Below are positions 34,622 through 46,806 of a DNA stretch of 64,000 nucleotides, piece after piece. How positions within the stretch are numbered: position 1 is the first letter of the stretch; every line of letters begins with the position of its first letter. The position numbers and the translations under genes are program-made. The stretch is taken from positions 19,148,097 through 19,212,096 of the forward strand of contig NC_049905.1 of NCBI RefSeq assembly GCF_001411555.2, read 5' to 3'. Source of the stretch: Juglans regia (taxonomy: Eukaryota > Streptophyta > Magnoliopsida > Fagales > Juglandaceae). A model generated the notes under the pieces. The model worked only from the letters and a program-made list of their open reading frames with translations, did no database searches and was not told the origin of the DNA.

Positions 34622-36190
34622 AATTTTTTTTTTAATAAACTTTTGATTTCATTCACAGTTCAAGAAACTGAAAATTACTTAAAGCAAACACTACCAAGCT
34701 CTTAGTACAATACAAAGAACCAAATAGAAAATCAGCATCTACAATCATCCTATTTGAAATAAAATCAGGATAGGAGTGCCACCATTGTGTAATATGTTCA
34801 ATCCTTTTTGCATGGAACTTTATCACTTCAATAACTAGCAAATAATATAATCTCCTATTAATATTAAACTAGAATAGTCCAAATGTAAAATCATCTACAA
34901 ACCTCTCAAAACAGCTAAACCTTCTATGTCATGTAGCGCCTCAATGGAATGCTCAAACCACGTGGCCTATATTCTAAAAGGACTAGACAATTATGCAATT
35001 GGAGTCTCATTAGAACCTTATAAAGAACAAGAACTTCTCATTCACAAGCAATGTGGAATCACATACACCATCTATCATTATCCTTATCATATAGGGTGTC
35101 ACAATCCCCCCTTAAATTCACGACGTCCTTGTCGAGTCAATCTATCGTAGATGACACGGTTCAAGTCTCACATTTCTGGTTAGGATAAACTCTGATACCA
35201 TTTGTAACGCTCCAATAGAAAACCCAAACTATATGGTTTATACTCCAAAATGATTAGTTAATAATACAATTGGAGCCTCTTTATAAAGTTATAAAGAGCA
35301 AGAACTTCTCATCTTCAAGCAATGGAATCTCATACACCATCAATCTTTATCCTTATTTTAAGCAGTGTCACATATCATCCATAGCAAAAAAAAAATCCAA
35401 TTTTCTTCCCACTTAAAGCAAACAAAAGAGTACCTGTATCCTCTCTTAGAATTGTCCACACACCAACACCATCAAAATCACGAAATAGAGTTCATCGAAA
35501 TTCAATTTAACTTTACCTAATGGTGGAGACCTCCACATAAAAGACCTTTTATTTCCTCACTACTGCCTAAGAGTGTTTAATAAAATTGAAACTTGCTATA
35601 TACTCAACATAATTATCAACAACTTTCCTGAAGTGAATATGTTGCATTAATCTCAAACAAACAAAGATTTTCTATCTTTCCAAACACCCCAAGCAATAGT
35701 AAGAAAAGAGGAGATTAAAGACATATATATCAACTTCCATTAGAATCCACAACAACTCATCAAACCGAGTAGCACTAGATAACAACTGAAAAACTTTACT
35801 ACATGATCGAGAGGCCCAGATCTGGTTAACATTGGAGCACAAACACAAGGCATGAATTTTATTATCATTCTGGAAATCACAATCAGCACACAACCCATTA
35901 GAAACCACACCCCTTTTCAATAAATTCATTTTTGTTGGAAGGCTATGGTTACTAGCTCTCCAAGCAAAATTCTTAACTTTGATCACCTAATAGTTGACTG
36001 TAAAAAAGAAGAACGAGGAAATACTTGGCTTTAAAAATCTTATATAACAACGAAGTCAATAATCTTCATCCTTGTTTTGCAAGCAACGAAAGATTATTTC
36101 AAAATCACGGAACCCTCCATGCATTTTAGAAGCATACATCTTAGGCCAAGTACTAACTCTTCTATTGCATGTATTGTTGAAAAATAGAGC
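34622..36190 (-). mobile_element. L1-type LINE remnant (ORF2 3' half), interrupted by a TRIM
   Basis: The minus strand reads, from 36180 down: RVSTWPKMYASKMHGGFRDF (end of RT), then FAWRASNHSLPTKMNLLKRG and CADCDFQNDNKIHALCLCSN (zf-RVT, 35980-35830), then SFLTIAWGVWKDRKSLFV (about 35700-35650) and an RNase H start near 35540-35480 (KVKLNFDE.YF). The TRIM at 34932-35372 then intervenes, and the last part resumes at 34930, ending in a poly(A), seen as a T-run at 34624-34632. Stops and frameshifts are frequent. The 5' two-thirds are gone. Confidence 0.8.
34932..35372 (-). mobile_element. TRIM (miniature LTR retrotransposon), 441 bp
   Basis: Two direct repeats, 34932-35103 (172 bp) and 35203-35372 (170 bp), on the minus strand begin TGTGACAC and end CTACA or TTACA. 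The internal region is only 99 bp. It has a primer-binding site reading TGGTATCAGAG (minus strand, 35199-35189, complementary to initiator tRNA-Met) just inside the right LTR, and a polypurine tract TTTAAGGGGGGAT just before the left LTR. Flanking pentamers TGTCA and TATCA form a target duplication with one mismatch. There is no coding capacity, so it must be moved by proteins of another element. It is inserted in the LINE remnant. Confidence 0.88.
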
Positions 36191-36655
36191 ATACAAAAAT
36201 AATTTCTGAAAAAAAGAGGCATTAAGCAAGCATGAGTAATATTATTATTACCACTCTTCCTTTTAAATTTTCTCAGTTATAATTACATCTATAGACGTTG
36301 TCAATTGCTTAAAATTTCTCACACGAGAATTTATAATCGAAAATTATATTAATATTTTACATATTGAAGAGCAACATTTCTGATATTAAATTATTTTTCT
36401 ATTTCTACAAATTAATACTTATATATAATAAGCTCTAAACTAAGTGAATAATTAAAAGGTTCCCACTAAATTCCTTATCCTAGTCGTCACGTTCAAATAC
36501 CTTGAATTAGTTCCCATAAATTAGCCGCCCTTTTTCTCCATGTTAGCCAATTAAATGGCATTATTATTATAAATACGGCTGAAATCGAATCACGTTAATT
36601 TATAAATATATAAATTTAATAATTCTCAAATGTTTACTTTAATATGATTACTCTC

Positions 36656-36696
<41 letters not shown>

Positions 36697-37801
36697 CTGA
36701 ATTTTGAAATCGTACCTGCATGCGTCCGGCCCACATGTCATAAATATTAGAAACTCTTGCTACAAAAAATAAAAATATAATATCTTGATCATCCGACGAC
36801 CTTTGTGTTACGTACCTTATAGCCAACTATAATTCAGAGTACTACTAGGTATAATTAATGCATGTGTTAGTTTCGATATTTTTGAATCTAAAGTATAAAA
36901 TTACAGATAATTTATGTACGTATTAAAAGTGGATTTAATACAAAATAATCAACAAAAATACTCATTAATTTATTATATAGATTTTTTTTTAATTTGTTAA
37001 TTATATAGCAAGAGATGGGAAAAACCTCCATTTGATTGAATAGTACGTACTACTTGATCAAACTCAAGAAACTCTCAACTTCAATTAGATAATAAATCCA
37101 TATTGCAGAGTACCAGTAGTACTCTATCTAAACATGAGCTTTGCTCAAAAAACAAAAAAACAATAACAACAATATTACTGTTGCGGAGAGACGGATTTTC
37201 AAATAATATTATAACGTTATGATCAATAGATGAATTTTTAAAATATTAGCGTTGAGAGAAGATCATCATGTATATATATATATTAATCGATCTTCAAATA
37301 CAATTTTTAGGAATACAAGAAGTTTAAAAAGAATATAATATTAGGCATCTCACAAACTCACGTGTAATTTAACTACCAAGATGGTTTTGAAGATATATAT
37401 ACAAAAATCCATCTTGATTATTTGAATATTATAACTCAATATATATCTTGAGATTTGCTTTGATTTTCTTCGATCTCAAGATATACGAAGATCTTAATTT
37501 GCAGTATAATAAAACCATTTCATTTATAAGCTTATTTTTGTATAATCTTTATGTGTATGTTACACTACTTCTCTAAATGTAAATGGATAATTAGTAATAA
37601 AATGTAATTCGAACTCCCAACCGCCTTTAGAATTTTTCTCAAATATTTAAGATTTTTCGGGGGATGAGATCTCAGCCACTCTTATCCTTTATTTAAACAC
37701 AACATAACGTATATACATTCATTCTCCACAGAAAGTTGCCTTCTCTTTTCTTTTCTTCTCTTCTCTTCTCTTCTCTTCTCTACGTGCAGTACTTCATTGA
37801 T
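36191..37801 (+). promoter_or_regulatory. Upstream region of the purple acid phosphatase
   Basis: AT-rich, gene-free DNA. A pure (AT)n microsatellite lies at about 36660-36694. Segments at about 36300-36400, 36515-36590 and 36810-36920 match 61070-61160, 61170-61230 and 62165-62260, showing that the upstream region is duplicated. A possible TATA element (TTTATTTAAA) is at 37688-37697. The 5' UTR carries a CT microsatellite (TTCTCTTCTC repeats, about 37741-37780). I see no definite phosphate-response element. Confidence 0.5.
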
Positions 37802-40719
37802 ATGGGTACTGCATCGGGCTTGTTAACAGTAGTACTCTTGGTTCTTCTGAGCATTGTTGGTTTCTGTCATGGTGGTGTAACCAGTAGTTATGTTAGGAAA
37901 GCTGAGGCATCTCCTGACTTGCCGAAAGAAGCATTTCCTCCTCCTCCAGGATTCAATGCACCAGAGCAGGTATTAAACCTTAATTTACCATATACTTGTA
38001 ATTGCATTAATCTCAATATCTTTTATTAACACCTAAGTGCGTGCATCATGCGTACATGTTAACTATTGACGTTCAAACATTATTAAATCCATGTTCAAAC
38101 GTTATATTATCTTTACGTTCGAACATTCAGCCATTACGTTCGAATATAGATTTATACGTTTGAAGTTCAGTAACATGGGAACATTTGTTGGTATATTCGA
38201 ACGTACATTTTGTGACAAAAATCAACCGTCACCAAAAGTTGATCACGTTTGGACTTTCAATTGAACTTTAGGTCACAAACCGACAAAAAAAAAAAACGTT
38301 TTTGTGACGATTGAATAGTAAACGGACACAACATCTATTTGGTGACGTGGTTCTTGTGTCGGTAGGTGTTTTTCATCACAAAAAGATTGTGTTGGTTTGT
38401 TTTTATTTTTTTGTGATTGTTTCATCCGTCACAAAAGCTACGATCTGTGTCAGTATAATATATATATATATCAAATTTCTAAAACTCTGAAATTTACTAT
38501 ATGTGCAGGTTCATATAACCCAAGGAGATAGTGGAGGACAGGGTGTGATTATTTCATGGGTTACACCGTTAATGTGGCATCCGAATTTTGTGACCTATTG
38601 GGCAGCAGAGGGCAACCACAAGAATTATAAGCTTATTGCTTCGGCCAAAATCACCTCTTACAAATACTATACATATACTTCTGGTTACATTCATCATGCC
38701 ACCATTAAAGGATTAGAGGTTAATTAGTAATTGGTTTTTTAATTAATTTCTAGTTCATAGTTCATCATCTTTGAGATTATGTATCTATAATCTATATACA
38801 ATAAAATGTTCATACTCCAAGCTAGCTGCAGATATGCAATTCATATATATTAATCTCATTTTAGGCCATACTTGACATGATTTTTTTTCCTCTTTTGGTA
38901 TATATCATGCTCAGTATGACACTAAATACTTCTATGAGATTGGAATTGGCGAGTGTGCCCGTCTGTTCCACTTCAGAACTCCTCCCAAAGTGGGGCCAGA
39001 TGTTCCATACACATTTGGCATTATTGGTCAGTACTAAGAATTGATTGTTTTGTTGTTGTTTTGTTTGGTACTTCTTTTAGCATGCATGCAGTAGCTATAT
39101 ATAATGAAGCAATCTGCCTAATTTGCAGGTGATTTGGGACAGACAAGTAATTCTAATGAGACGCTTGAGCATTATATTGCCAACCCGACTGCGCAGACTA
39201 TGTTGTTTGTAGGTGATCTTTCTTATGCAGATGATCACCCAAACCATGACAATGAGAGATGGGACACATGGGGCCGCTTTATTGAGAAGAGTGCTGCGTA
39301 TCAGCCATGGATTTGGACTGCTGGCAATCATGAACTTGATTATGCTCCACAACTTGTAAGACTTTCTTTCTACCTTTAGGAATTAAGAACCACATTTTAT
39401 TTTCCCTTGCCTTTTCCTATATATAGAGTGATGCAATCATTGAAAGTGAGAGCAAGATCTTGATCAGTACTAATAACCTGTATCTAGTTCAGAAGAACTT
39501 TCATACTAGATATATATCCTCGTACTTACGTAGCTTTGGTGCATGGTTGATCTTCAAAGTGAGAATATTCTTTGGTTTTTGAACAGTATTTTCTGAATCC
39601 TTTACATTAACGTGTTTGTATTTATGTAATATCAGAAAGAATACACTCCTTTCAAGCCATATATGAACAGATACCACGTGCCCTACAGATCATCGCAGAG
39701 TACATCCCCACTTTGGTATTCCATCAAGCGTGCATCTGCACACATCATTGTCCTCTCTTCTTACTCAGCATATGGTATGAATAGAGAATAGTATAATATT
39801 CTGTACGTAGAAGCAAGCAAAGTGGCCTGGTGTCATCATGATATTTACTATCTGTTTTTGTACAGGTAAATACACTCCTCAATACACTTGGCTCCAAAAG
39901 GAGCTCACCAGAGTTAATCGAGCTGAAACTCCATGGCTTATAGTTCTTCTTCACTCACCATGGTATAACAGCAACAACTACCATTACATGGAAGGAGAAA
40001 GCATGAGAGTGACTTTTGAATCCTGGTTTGTTGAAAGCAAAGTTGACATTGTTTTTGCTGGTCATGTTCATGCCTATGAGCGTTCAGTAAGCCTCCTTGA
40101 TTTGTCAAATGGTCATGAATAAATCCCCTAATAAAATCATTATATGTTTTTCTAATGAATTAATTATTGCAGGAGCGAATATCGAATGTGAGGTACAATA
40201 TAACAGATGGACTCAGCACGCCAATAAAGGACCAATCTGCACCAATATACATAACAATTGGAGATGGCGGTAATGTTGAAGGCATTGCTGACAGGTACAG
40301 TAAAATTGGATAATTATCCGTATTGATCTGTGCATGCTATAAGAAAAACAAGCATTTGTGATAGATTATTTATGATGATAATGACTATTTGCGACAAAAA
40401 CATACTACTATTGGTAGAAAATAATCATTTTTACAGAAAATAACGAGCCACAAATATGCAATTTTCTTGTAGCATGCTACTGATCCCTTACTCTTTTATT
40501 TATATCTCCCAATTGTTTTCTGCATGCAGTTTTACTGACCCACAACCAAGTTATTCTGCATTCCGGGAAGCAAGCTTTGGGCACGCAATTCTGGCTATAA
40601 AGAATAGAACCCATGCTCACTATACTTGGCACCGCAACCAAGATAGTAATGCTGTTGCTGCTGATTCTCTTTGGATATACAACAGGCACTATTTTCCAGT
40701 TGAAGAGCTTAGTCATTAA
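37802..40719 (+). CDS. Purple acid phosphatase, secreted plant high-molecular-weight type
   Basis: Eight exons give 462 aa: 37802-37969, 38509-38718, 38915-39026, 39129-39355, 39636-39774, 39866-40086, 40173-40294 and 40530-40719. All junctions are GT-AG and keep frame. The start at 37802 begins a clear signal peptide (about residues 1-27). An N-terminal fibronectin-like domain (about 50-150) is followed by the metallophosphoesterase domain. All seven Fe/metal ligands are present: Asp165 (GDLGQT), Asp193 and Tyr196 (VGDLSYADD), Asn230 (GNHE), His315 (LLHSPWY), His352 and His354 (GHVHAYER). They keep the spacing of kidney bean PAP. It hydrolyses phosphate monoesters in the apoplast or vacuole. 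Members of this family often respond to phosphate starvation, though the sequence shows no regulation directly. Introns 1 and 7 carry transposon material. Confidence 0.94.
38055..38460. mobile_element. Probable DNA-transposon remnant in phosphatase intron 1
   Basis: The word ACGTTCGAAC or a close variant occurs about six times between 38068 and 38210, in both orientations. Next come repeated TTTTGTGAC / GTCACAAAA words (about 38215, 38305, 38375-38440). Dense short sub-terminal repeats of this kind are typical of CACTA-type ends. No terminal inverted repeat pair was found, so the class is inferred. Confidence 0.4.
40337..40472. mobile_element. 136-bp CACTA-like MITE in phosphatase intron 7
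   Basis: The left end CTATAAGAAAA and the right end TTTTCTTGTAG are inverted repeats with one mismatch, and match the TACAAGAAAA core of CACTA termini. CATG flanks both sides (40333-40336 and 40473-40476) as a likely target duplication, although the palindromic GCATGC context makes exact ends ambiguous. It lies within the intron and leaves the splice sites intact. Confidence 0.6.
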
Positions 40720-41652
40720 TTAGGAGGCACTAAAGTCCTAGTCCATTTTTAACTTAGACTGCCAATTTGGTGCAGCCAGCTTGGTTTTTCATGTTTGTTT
40801 AGATTGTCTCGGTTTTAATCATTGTCAAGTTAAGTTTTTCTGGGTAGTAGTATTTATAATGCAAATAATTTGAATTAATGTCAGATAATTTGGTAGCCAG
40901 CAGCTCTGTCTTTGGAAGTCAAATCATGATGAGGTTTCCCCAATCCATTCAGCTTTATCTTTCCCAATTATTGGAAGACATTGCTCGAGTACTACTCCTT
41001 GGCTTCCTCCAATATTTCTATTTCATTCATCTCTTGAGAGCCCACAAAAACTTTTTCTTTTCAACAATCAGCTAATGCTGAAGTTCCACCACCTATTTCA
41101 AAGTTTGGCAGGAAGTCGGATGCACTGTAGGGCATATACTTTTGACTGCTCTTCGTATCATCAAATTAACTGCTAGAGTTAGGAAGTAATGGTTGATAGA
41201 TGGTGGCATTGCCAGAACTTTCTCCATCTTTGTTTTTAGAACAAAGAATCATGAGATCTTGCCAACTTTATTCCCCTTAATAAACAGATATTGCAGCTTG
41301 TCTACTTTACAATTGACTGGATTTGTCAGTCTATCTTGCTCTGCCCTTTGAAAAGTATTTGTGGTTGATGTTTACCAATAATATGGCAGTTATCACCTCA
41401 AAGATTTCTAAAAGCAATCTATATGCCAAGTTACTAAAAACTCTGGTTTGATAGTGCGCGCGCATGAAAAGAATATCATCAAACACTTGTGTAGTATGAC
41501 TTTGATGAAGTCTAGTATACTTCAACCAGGCTTCAAGCTAAGGGACAATCAGTAGGCTCCTGACTAGAATAACATTGTCATCAGGGAACATGGTGTTCTT
41601 GAAATTGTTGAATAAGATAGCACCTATAATCAATTAACAAGGTTATTGAGTC
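40720..41652. other. Gene-free interval between phosphatase and copia
   Basis: It holds the phosphatase 3' flank. Frames at 40878-41075 (plus) and 41331-41525 (minus) have no recognisable domain. The stretch 41100-41640 has mixed composition unlike the AT-rich flanks and might be old retroelement sequence, but I cannot assign it. It ends with GAGTC (41648-41652), the left target duplication of the next element. Confidence 0.4.
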
Positions 41653-41935
41653 TATTGGAGCATACCATGCAATCCTCACCATCATCTCTGTTATTAAACA
41701 AAGGGAAGGCGCCAAGTAATGCAGTTAGTTAGTTTGTTATTCTTTATTTTGTTTTATGCTGAGTTATACACAAGGGCAACATTGTATTTTCATTTTATAT
41801 AGGTTGTTAGAATATTCTTTTATGTACTTATATACACGGGTTGATGTACAGCAAAGAAATAATAACAGAAAATTATTCCTTTCCTTTTTCCTCTTCAATT
41901 TCTGGGTTCCCTACTCTGTTTTTCCTTTCGTTACA
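41653..41935 (+). repeat. 5' LTR of the young copia
   Basis: It runs from TATTGGAGCATACC to CTTTCGTTACA and differs from the right LTR by C/T and G/A in the stretch AAGG[C/T]GCCAAGTAATGCA[G/A]TTAG. It contains TTATATACACGGG, a possible TATA region, upstream of the body. Confidence 0.93.
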
Positions 41936-41972
41936 TGGTACCAGAGCTTCCTTCGATCCCAAAATTCACGCC

Positions 41973-44900
41973 ATGTCCAGCAACTCTGATACAGAAATTC
42001 CTAACCCTTCCTTTTCACCCAAAACTCCGAATGAAAGGCATCTCAACTTTTCAGATCCTTTCAACCCCTTTCGCATAGACAATGGTGATAACCCAACCGC
42101 TGCTTTGGTCTCGGACCTCTTAACCACCGATAACTACGTTAGTTGGTCTCGCGCCGTCAGCCGTGCCCTTCGCGCCAAGAACAAGCTTGGTTTTATTAAT
42201 GGTAATCTCCCAAAACCAACTGATGTTGCAGATCCTCTCCTTGAAGCTTGGGAACGCTGCAACGATCTCGTAGTCTCTTGGCTTCAAAATTCGGTAAGCG
42301 CATCTGTTAAATCCAGCCTTGCTCTAGTCGATGATTCCAGAATTCTTTGGCTTGAACTTCAAGACCGTTTTACTCAGCAAAATAGTCCTCGTATTTTCCA
42401 ATTGAAACGCGATCTTGCTAGCCTATCTCAAGGTCAGGATTCTATTAGCATTTATTTTGGTCGTTTGAAAGCCCTTTGGGATGAATTAGCTGTTTATGAC
42501 CCTTTACCTGATTGTGAATGTGGCAAGCTGAAAATTCTTCACGCTCGCTACGATCGAGACTGTGTTATACAATTTCTCATGGGCCTCAACGATCCTTATT
42601 CCTCCTCACGAGATCAGATTATGCTTATTGAGCCCCTACCCCCTCTTAATCGGGTTTTCTCCATGATTCAACAACAAGAACGTCAACACCTCATGCTTCA
42701 CCAATCCCCCACCCCTAACCTTATGGCTATGTTGGCTAAAAATACTTTTTCATCCTTCAAACCAAACCAGAAATCAGTCTGCCCCTACTGCCCTCATTGT
42801 AAAATTCAGGGTCACTCCTTTGAGAATTGTTTCAAGGTAGGAAATGCTACTCCACCTCTGTGTTCCCACTGCAATATGACTGGTCATTCCATTGACAAGT
42901 GTTATAAACTACACGGGTACCCACCTGGTCATAAACTCCATGGAAAGACTAAGAGTTGTACTGCTGCTGTCGCTTCATCTCTGCCTTGTTCCAATGAAGA
43001 TCTTGATAAGGAACCTACTGAGCCCATGGCTCTCACCAAGAGCCAATACAATCAACTCCTTGCGTTGCTGCATTCTAAGGACTCCAATTCAGCTATGGCC
43101 TCCATCTCGGTTGCTCCACCCTCAACATCTTCTAATCCTATTCACAACTCCAAAGTTTCTGGTATGGTCACTTGTTTATTCACTCACACACACACACCTG
43201 TTTCATCACAAACTACCCCTTGGATTATCGATACTGGAGCAACAGATCACATGATATGTTGCCCCTCTCTTTATACATCCATCACTACCAGTATTTCTTC
43301 TTTGGTTAAATTACCTAATGGTGCAGCTGTCCCTGCTACTCACACTAGTGTTGTGCGTCTCTCACCAACTCTAGTACTTCAAAATGTGCTTTGTGTTCCC
43401 TCCTTTCAATTCAATTTAATTTCTACCAAAACGCTTGCTCTTAACTCGGCTTGTTGTCTTCTTTTCTTTTCTCATTCATGTTTCATACAGGACTTAGCTT
43501 CATGGACAACGATTGGGATGGGTGAAGTGAGAGGAGGCTTATATCATCTGCTGCGATTTGATGTGTCACCCTCAGCTTTGGTTGATATTTTTCCAGCTTT
43601 TTCTCATCAAGACCAGCCTCTTAGTGCTTCTGTTACTTGCAAGGATTCCAATCCTGATTTGTGGCATTATAGGCTTGGTCACATTTCATTTTCTAGACTT
43701 CTTTTAATCACTGATCCCCTTGTACGGCAGACCATGAATTTTATTAATCAATCACCTTGTTGTGTTTGCCCTTTGGCCAAGCAATATCGTCTTCCCTTTC
43801 CAACTTCCACCACTAAATCTATTCATGCTTTTGATATTGTTCACTGTGACATATGGGGCCCTCACCCCACTGTTGCAATTGATGGTTCTCGGTTTTTCCT
43901 AACTCTTGTTGATGATTTCTCAAGAACCACATGGGTCTACATGCTCAAAACAAAGTCTGAAGTAAGACAATGTATTGAGAGTTTTTTCTCCTTAATTGAA
44001 ACACAATTTGACAAAAGAATCAAAGTGCTTCGAAGTGATAATGGCAAGGAATTCTCTATGACAGATTTCTTCAAATCCAAGGGCATTATTCACCACACAA
44101 GTTGTGTTGAAACACCCCAACAAAATGGGATAGTTGAGCGTAAACATCAACACATCATGAATGTAGCTCGTGCACTAAAATTTCAATCTAATGTTCCTAT
44201 CAAATACTGGAATGATTGTATCCTAACTGCAGTTTACATCATAAACAGGACCCCCACACCATTACTTCACAATAAAACCCCCTTTGAAACCATTTTCAAC
44301 AAACCCCCCACTTATCATCACATGAGAGTCTTTGGTTGCCTTAGTTTTGCTTGCACTTTATCTCATGGCCGAAAGAAATTTGATCCAAGAGGTAGGAGAT
44401 GTGTGTTCCTCGGTTATCCATTTGGAGTGAAAGGATACAAGCTGTTAGACATACAAACCAACCAGTTTTTCTATTCTCGGGATGTTGTGTTTCATGAATG
44501 AGTTTTTCCATTCACTACCATGTCTTCCGAGCATGACACCTCTCCTCCCTCCACCATCCCCCTCACCACACCTACTCCTTTCAATTTTCTTTCCCAAAAC
44601 CTCACTTCAAACACTCCAACCCCCCATCCCACCAATGCTGATCAGTTTTTAATTTCTGACACACCACATTCTGATAGTTCCCCACCAGTTTCTTCTCCAT
44701 CTATCCTACCAACTTCTCCCTCTATCTCCCTTTCATCTCTTCCTCCCCTTCCTTCACTCCCACCCCTTCCTCGTAGATCAACCCGACATAGGAGTGCACC
44801 CAAATTTCTGCAGGATTTTCATTGTCAACAGGCTACTCTCATTCCTTCCAATCAATTGTTGACCACGAAGCTTGGACCTCCACCAGGTAAGTCTTTTCCT

Positions 44901-46598
44901 CTTGAAAATACTTTATCTTATCATGCTTTTTCACCCTCTTATCAAGCTTTTTCCACTTCTATCTCTACACATTTTGAGCCATAAACCTATAGACAAGCCC
45001 TTAGTCACCCGGGATGGTGTCAGGCCATGGACACTGAATTGGCTGCTTTAGAAGCCAACAACACTTGGATTCTTACAGATTTGCCTCCCGGCAAAGTCCC
45101 AATTGATTGTAAATACGTTTATAAAATTAAATATCACTCCGATGGCTCAGTTGAGAGGTTAAAGGCCCGTTTAGTAGCCAAGGGCTACACACAGCTTGAA
45201 AGAGTTGATTTTCATGAGACATTCTCACCTGTTGCTAAATTGGTAACCGTGAGATGTCTCTTTGCCATTGCTTCAGTTAAGGGCTGGCATTTACATCAAT
45301 TTGATGTAAATAATGCATTTTTACATGGAGACTTAAATGAGGACATTTACATGAAGAAACCTCCTGGTTACACCAAGGGAAAACCCACTCAAGTTTGTAA
45401 GTTACTCAAAAGTTTGTATGGCCTCAAACAAACTTCGAGGCAGTGGTATTCTAAGTTTTCCACCTCTTTAATTGAATCTGGTTTCTCTCAATCTAAGGCT
45501 GATTACAGCCTTTTCACCAAAGAGGTTGATGGTTCTTTCATAGCTCTACTTGTCTACGTTGATGATATCCTTGTGGCTAGTAACGATATTGCTTGTGTGA
45601 ATGCCTTGAAGGTTTTTCTTGACAGCAAATTCAGAATAAAGGATCTCGGCTCATTGAGATACTTCCTCGGAATTGAAATTGCTCGATCCTCCAAGGGCAT
45701 TCATTTGTGCTAAAGAAAATATCTTTTGGACATTCTAGCCGATTCTGGAACTTTGGGCAGCAAGCCAACTAAAGTCCCCATGGAACAAAACCTCAAGTTC
45801 AGTCAATCTTCAGGCCAACCATTATCAGACCCGAGTGTGTATAGGAGATTAATTGGTCGTCTTCTCTATCTCACAATCACTCGACCCGACATTTGTTATA
45901 GTGTACAAACATTGAGTCAATTTATGGCTCATCCTACTGATTTCCACTTCTTAGCAGCTCAGAAAATTTTGAAGTATCTTAAGGCTGCTCCTGGACAGGG
46001 ATTACTTCTCTCTAGTTCCTCCTCTCTTCACCTCAATGCCTATTGCGACTCCGATTGGGCCTCCTGCCCCGACACCAGGCGCTCGGTAACAGGTTATTGC
46101 ATATTCCTTGGCTCCTCTTTGATTTCCTGGAAATCAAAGAAGCAATCTATTGTGTCTCGTTCTTCAGCCAAGGCTGAGTATCGCTCCATGGCAACAACAT
46201 GCTCGGAACTCACATGGCTGCGTTACATACTCTCTGCCCTTCAGGTATCTCATCCTCAAGCTGCCCTCTTGCACTGTGACAACAAAGCTGCCATCCACAT
46301 CGCTGCCAACCCTGTTTTCCACGAGCGGACGAAACATATCGAACTCAATTGCCACTTGATACGTGACAAGATTCAAGAGGGTAGCATCCAAACCTGTCAT
46401 GTTTCAAGTACCCATCAATTGGCTGATATTTTAACTAAGGCTCTACCCTCTACTGTCCTTCATCATCACTTATCCAAGATGGGAGTTCTTAATCTGCACT
46501 CTCCATCTTGCGGGGGGGTATTGGAGCATACCATGCAATCCTCACCATCATCTCTGTTATTAAACAAAGGGAAGGTGCCAAGTAATGCAATTAGTTAG
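41973..46598 (+). pseudogene. copia gag-pol polyprotein with three nonsense codons
   Basis: It starts at [14 protein letters not shown], just after the primer-binding site. The gag domain includes [19 protein letters not shown] and [12 protein letters not shown]. Two zinc-knuckle-like C..C...GHS...C motifs lie near 42785-42900. The protease motif [11 protein letters not shown] is near 43222. Integrase shows [25 protein letters not shown] and [14 protein letters not shown] has [12 protein letters not shown] and [11 protein letters not shown] (near 45558). RNase H has [18 protein letters not shown] and ends with DILTKALPS. Stops at 44499-44501 (TGA), 44982-44984 (TAA) and 45711-45713 (TAA) all lie in the same frame with no frameshift, so the defect is only nonsense mutation. 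The last one stands where Gln is usual (C*RKYLLD). Confidence 0.93.
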
Positions 46599-46801
46599 TT
46601 TGTTATTCTTTATTTTGTTTTATGCTGAGTTATACACAAGGGCAACATTGTATTTTCATTTTATATAGGTTGTTAGAATATTCTTTTATGTACTTATATA
46701 CACGGGTTGATGTACAGCAAAGAAATAATAACAGAAAATTATTCCTTTCCTTTTTCCTCTTCAATTTCTGGGTTCCCTACTCTGTTTTTCCTTTCGTTAC
46801 A
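46519..46801 (+). repeat. 3' LTR of the young copia
   Basis: It follows the G-run at 46512-46518, matches 41653-41935 with two substitutions, and is followed by GAGTC. Confidence 0.93.
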
Positions 46802-46806
46802 GAGTC

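Larger units (their letters stand above)
41653..46801 (+). mobile_element. Full-length, young Ty1/copia retrotransposon
   Basis: LTRs at 41653-41935 and 46519-46801 (283 bp each) differ at only two positions by eye, so insertion is recent. GAGTC flanks both ends (41648-41652 and 46802-46806). The primer-binding site TGGTACCAGAGC begins at 41936 (tRNA-iMet type), and a G-rich polypurine tract (TTGCGGGGGGG) precedes the right LTR. One reading frame runs from 41973 to 46598 in the order gag, protease, integrase, RT, RNase H, and is broken by three in-frame stops. Layout and short LTRs suggest a Retrofit/Ale-like lineage, by inference. Confidence 0.95.

Noticed and set aside
37736..37801. Upstream in-frame start for the phosphatase at 37736
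   Set aside because: The extra residues come from the CT microsatellite of the 5' UTR; the Met at 37802 starts a standard signal peptide.
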